Source of the DNA: Desulfuromonas soudanensis
GTDB lineage: Bacteria > Desulfobacterota > Desulfuromonadia > Desulfuromonadales > WTL
Assembly (NCBI RefSeq): GCF_001278055.1
Contig: NZ_CP010802.1
Location: forward strand, 1,488,001-1,552,000
Reading direction: 5' to 3'
Length of the DNA stretch: 64,000 nucleotides
Each line of letters opens with the position of its first letter. Positions within the stretch are counted from its first letter, which is position 1. The translations under genes and the position numbers were made by a program. This document shows positions 62,227 to 64,000 of this stretch, one piece after another. Under the pieces are notes generated by a model, which saw nothing but the letters and a program-made list of their open reading frames with translations, had not been told where the DNA came from and did no database searches.

Positions 62227-63291
62227 CTACCAGACCTCCGGGCGGTCGCCCCGTCCCCGTTTGTAGTAAAAAGAGACCAGGGCCAGCAGGACGCCCGCCA
62301 GCATCGCCAGTCCCCCGGTCAGGGCGAGGGCGGCCCCCGGGTCGTCGTTGATGGTGAGGATGCTGTAGGGACGGTAGAGGGGTTCGACGGGGCGCAGGAG
62401 GAGCCCGGCCTCCGTCAGGGCGGAGGGGGGCCCTTCGGCGAGGAGGTACCATCCCCGCCAGGATGGACCGTCTGGATGATTCAGCTCCAGCTCGAAGGCC
62501 GGCCTGCCCAGTTCGCTGCTCCCCCTGGCGACCCGCCCGCCGGCGAGGCGCCGGGCATCGGAAAGGAAGTTCAGGACCCGGAGACGCAGGCCGTCGGGAA
62601 GGGAGAGTTCGGCTCCGGGGGAGAAGGAGGTTCTCCCCACCCCGGCGATGTGGACGGCAAACCCTTCCACGGTCCGTCCGAAGGAGCCGGGGAAAACGGC
62701 CAGCCCCTTCCAGGTCAGGGGGGTGTTGGTCCGGACGATCTGCCTGGCGAGGAGATTGTCGCCGTGGAGGAGGGCGACGGTGCTGAGCATGTCGACGGGG
62801 CGGCCGTTTTCCGCGAAAATCGGCTCGAAGGCCTCCAGGCGCAAAAAGTGCCCGGGAAGGGAGGGGAGAGCGAGGGTTTGGCCGACGAAGAGGCGGTTTC
62901 CCTCGCTGCGGAATCCGGCGAGGCTCCCCCAGAAATAGGCGATGAGGACGAGGACGAAGCCGAGGTGGATCAGGTACTCGCCTCCCTTGCGCCAGCGGTA
63001 GCGGATGCGCCGCGCCCAGTCGAGAAAGCAGCAGAGGGTGTTGAGACAAAGGAGGGCTAGAAGAAGGGCGCCGACCGGCACCCACCAGCTCAGAAGCGGC
63101 GCAGCGCTTCCCGCCGTGGACCACCAGCGGCCGAGAATCATGCGGTCCAGGTCGCCGAAGACCCCGGGGTTGAAATGCATCACCAGCGATCCGCCGATGC
63201 CGAGGAGGGTGACGGCGGCGGCCAGGACGATGGCCAGCTTCAGGGAACAGAGGAGCCGCCAAAGAGAAGCAAAAAGGGGGCGCAGAGCCAC
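62227..63291 (-). CDS. resB: ResB-type cytochrome c biogenesis protein
   Basis: A 354-residue membrane protein of system II haem attachment (CcsB/ResB). Three N-terminal helices (about 15-35, 65-90 and 110-130) with LCSLKLAIVLAAAVTLLGIGG precede a large periplasmic domain (about 140-310), and a last helix (about 320-340) follows. ResB carries haem together with CcsA to apocytochromes. The ccsA gene lies 13 bases upstream on the same strand, giving a ccsA-resB order. Confidence 0.9.
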   Translation of the reverse strand: MALRPLFASLWRLLCSLKLAIVLAAAVTLLGIGGSLVMHFNPGVFGDLDRMILGRWWSTAGSAAPLLSWWVPVGALLLALLCLNTLCCFLDWARRIRYRWRKGGEYLIHLGFVLVLIAYFWGSLAGFRSEGNRLFVGQTLALPSLPGHFLRLEAFEPIFAENGRPVDMLSTVALLHGDNLLARQIVRTNTPLTWKGLAVFPGSFGRTVEGFAVHIAGVGRTSFSPGAELSLPDGLRLRVLNFLSDARRLAGGRVARGSSELGRPAFELELNHPDGPSWRGWYLLAEGPPSALTEAGLLLRPVEPLYRPYSILTINDDPGAALALTGGLAMLAGVLLALVSFYYKRGRGDRPEVW

Positions 63292-63304
63292 GGGAGCCTC
63301 CTTG

Positions 63305-64000
63305 TCAGTTCAGGGGATGGTTGCTGGAGAGGAGAAGCCCGATCCCCAGGTAGGTGAAGAGGACGACCCCGAAGCCGGCGACGGAGAGCCAGGCGTAACC
63401 GGTCCCCTGCCAGCGGCGGACGAATTTGGCGTGGCACATCCCGGCGTAGAAAATCCACACCAGAAACGACCAGACCCCCTTGATGTTCCAGGAAAAATAG
63501 TACCCCCAGGCGACGTAGGCCCAGATGCTGCCGAAGATCAGACAGAGGGTGAAGAGGCAGAAGCCGAGAAAGATCGCCTCCTCGTTGAGCTGGCGCAGCA
63601 GGGGGAGGGGGGGGAGGAGGTCGGTGCCGATCCGGCGCTGCAGGAGGTAGAGGGCCGCCAGGGAGAAGGCCATGGCGAAAAAGGCGTACCCGACGAAGGA
63701 GAAGAAGATGTGCAGGGTGAAGAGCGGCGTGTCGAGGGCCGGGATCAAGGGCGGAATGACCGGATCCCGGGGGAGGGCGCTGGTCAGAAGGAGGAGGTTG
63801 AGAAGGATCACGAAGAGCCCGGCGGCGTGGATGCGGTAACGGATTTCGAAATAGAGATAGGTCGCCGCCAGGGCCCAGCTGAAGAAGAACTGGGTGGCAA
63901 AGAGATTGGTGACCGGCAGGTACCCCGCTTCAAACCAGCGCTCTGCCAGGCAGACGCTCTGCAGGGCGAAGGCGGTCACCACCAGGAAAAAGGCGCCGCG
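63305..64000 (-). CDS. ccsA: CcsA-type cytochrome c biogenesis protein (5' end outside window)
   Basis: A multi-helix haem-handling protein of system II, open to the right edge, with 231 residues visible. The frame continues upstream of the first GTG at 63982 (RGAFFLV), so the start lies outside. The tryptophan-rich haem motif is present in an unusual form: WGYYFSWNIKGVWSFLVW, where most CcsA proteins have WGxYWxWDPKExW. Conserved His residues are in LHIFFSFVGYAFFA and GMCHAKF. It heads ccsA-resB. Confidence 0.88.
   Translation of the reverse strand, partial: RGAFFLVVTAFALQSVCLAERWFEAGYLPVTNLFATQFFFSWALAATYLYFEIRYRIHAAGLFVILLNLLLLTSALPRDPVIPPLIPALDTPLFTLHIFFSFVGYAFFAMAFSLAALYLLQRRIGTDLLPPLPLLRQLNEEAIFLGFCLFTLCLIFGSIWAYVAWGYYFSWNIKGVWSFLVWIFYAGMCHAKFVRRWQGTGYAWLSVAGFGVVLFTYLGIGLLLSSNHPLN

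Overview
The window looks like the chromosome of a high-GC deltaproteobacterium of the Desulfuromonadales type (Geobacter/Desulfuromonas relatives). This is inferred from the gene order queA-tgt-yajC-secD-secF, two GEMM-I (cyclic dinucleotide) riboswitch candidates, sigma-54-type promoters, ATP-dependent PEP carboxykinase, a selenocysteine peroxiredoxin and ResB/CcsA cytochrome c biogenesis. No 16S or other marker is present, so the genus is not fixed. Most of the window is dense housekeeping DNA. Stretches with visibly lower GC lie around 8.4-11.5, 13.3-14.0 and 17.9-19.0 kb and carry accessory genes.

Layout. 1-8.4 kb: queuosine genes (queA, tgt), the Sec accessory membrane genes (yajC, secD, secF), a TPR protein, a beta-helix lipoprotein and recJ. 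8.4-19 kb: an accessory stretch with a sigma-54-type promoter, a 35-residue membrane peptide, a haem-motif fatty acid cis/trans isomerase, pckA, a riboswitch-led ice-binding-domain protein, and htpX-terC behind a consensus promoter and a yybP-ykoY (Mn2+) riboswitch with a terminator. A small winged-helix/nucleotidyltransferase pair follows. 19-32.8 kb: a formate/nitrite-type channel, an aminotransferase, the run pheA-tyrA-aroA-cmk-ispH-rpsA-sppA-ihfB, a structured non-coding region with a 6S-like rod, then an RluA-type synthase, lgt and a HAD phosphatase. 32.8-38.7 kb: a minus-strand partner-switching operon whose PP2C phosphatase is fused to a 12-13-helix sodium/solute symporter. 38.9-53.3 kb: TPR and LolB-like lipoproteins, a peptide ABC importer split by an OmpA-type gene, a SEC-C protein, mutM, a sigma-54/GEMM-I-controlled fibronectin-type protein, a DEAD-box helicase with a leader terminator, a degenerate acetate-kinase-like protein and a CsbD-like protein. 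53.4-64 kb: a DUF3524 (queuosine-mannosyltransferase-type) glycosyltransferase, a RES/Xre toxin-antitoxin pair, a GT4 glycosyltransferase, a ferritin-like protein, a GNAT enzyme, a 5'-nuclease/RNase HI fusion, an RlmI-type methyltransferase, an MmcQ/YjbR protein, the UGA-containing peroxiredoxin, and resB plus a truncated ccsA.

The points most worth attention are: the selenoprotein peroxiredoxin, whose UGA replaces the peroxidatic Cys codon and is followed by a hairpin with a GGUCU loop; the single-polypeptide 5'-nuclease plus RNase HI; the symporter-GAF-SpoIIE fusion with its RsbV/RsbW partners; and three riboswitches placed in front of surface or membrane functions. Queuosine-tRNA chemistry appears at both ends (queA/tgt and the DUF3524 enzyme). 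No CRISPR array, rRNA, tRNA, prophage or intact insertion sequence was seen.
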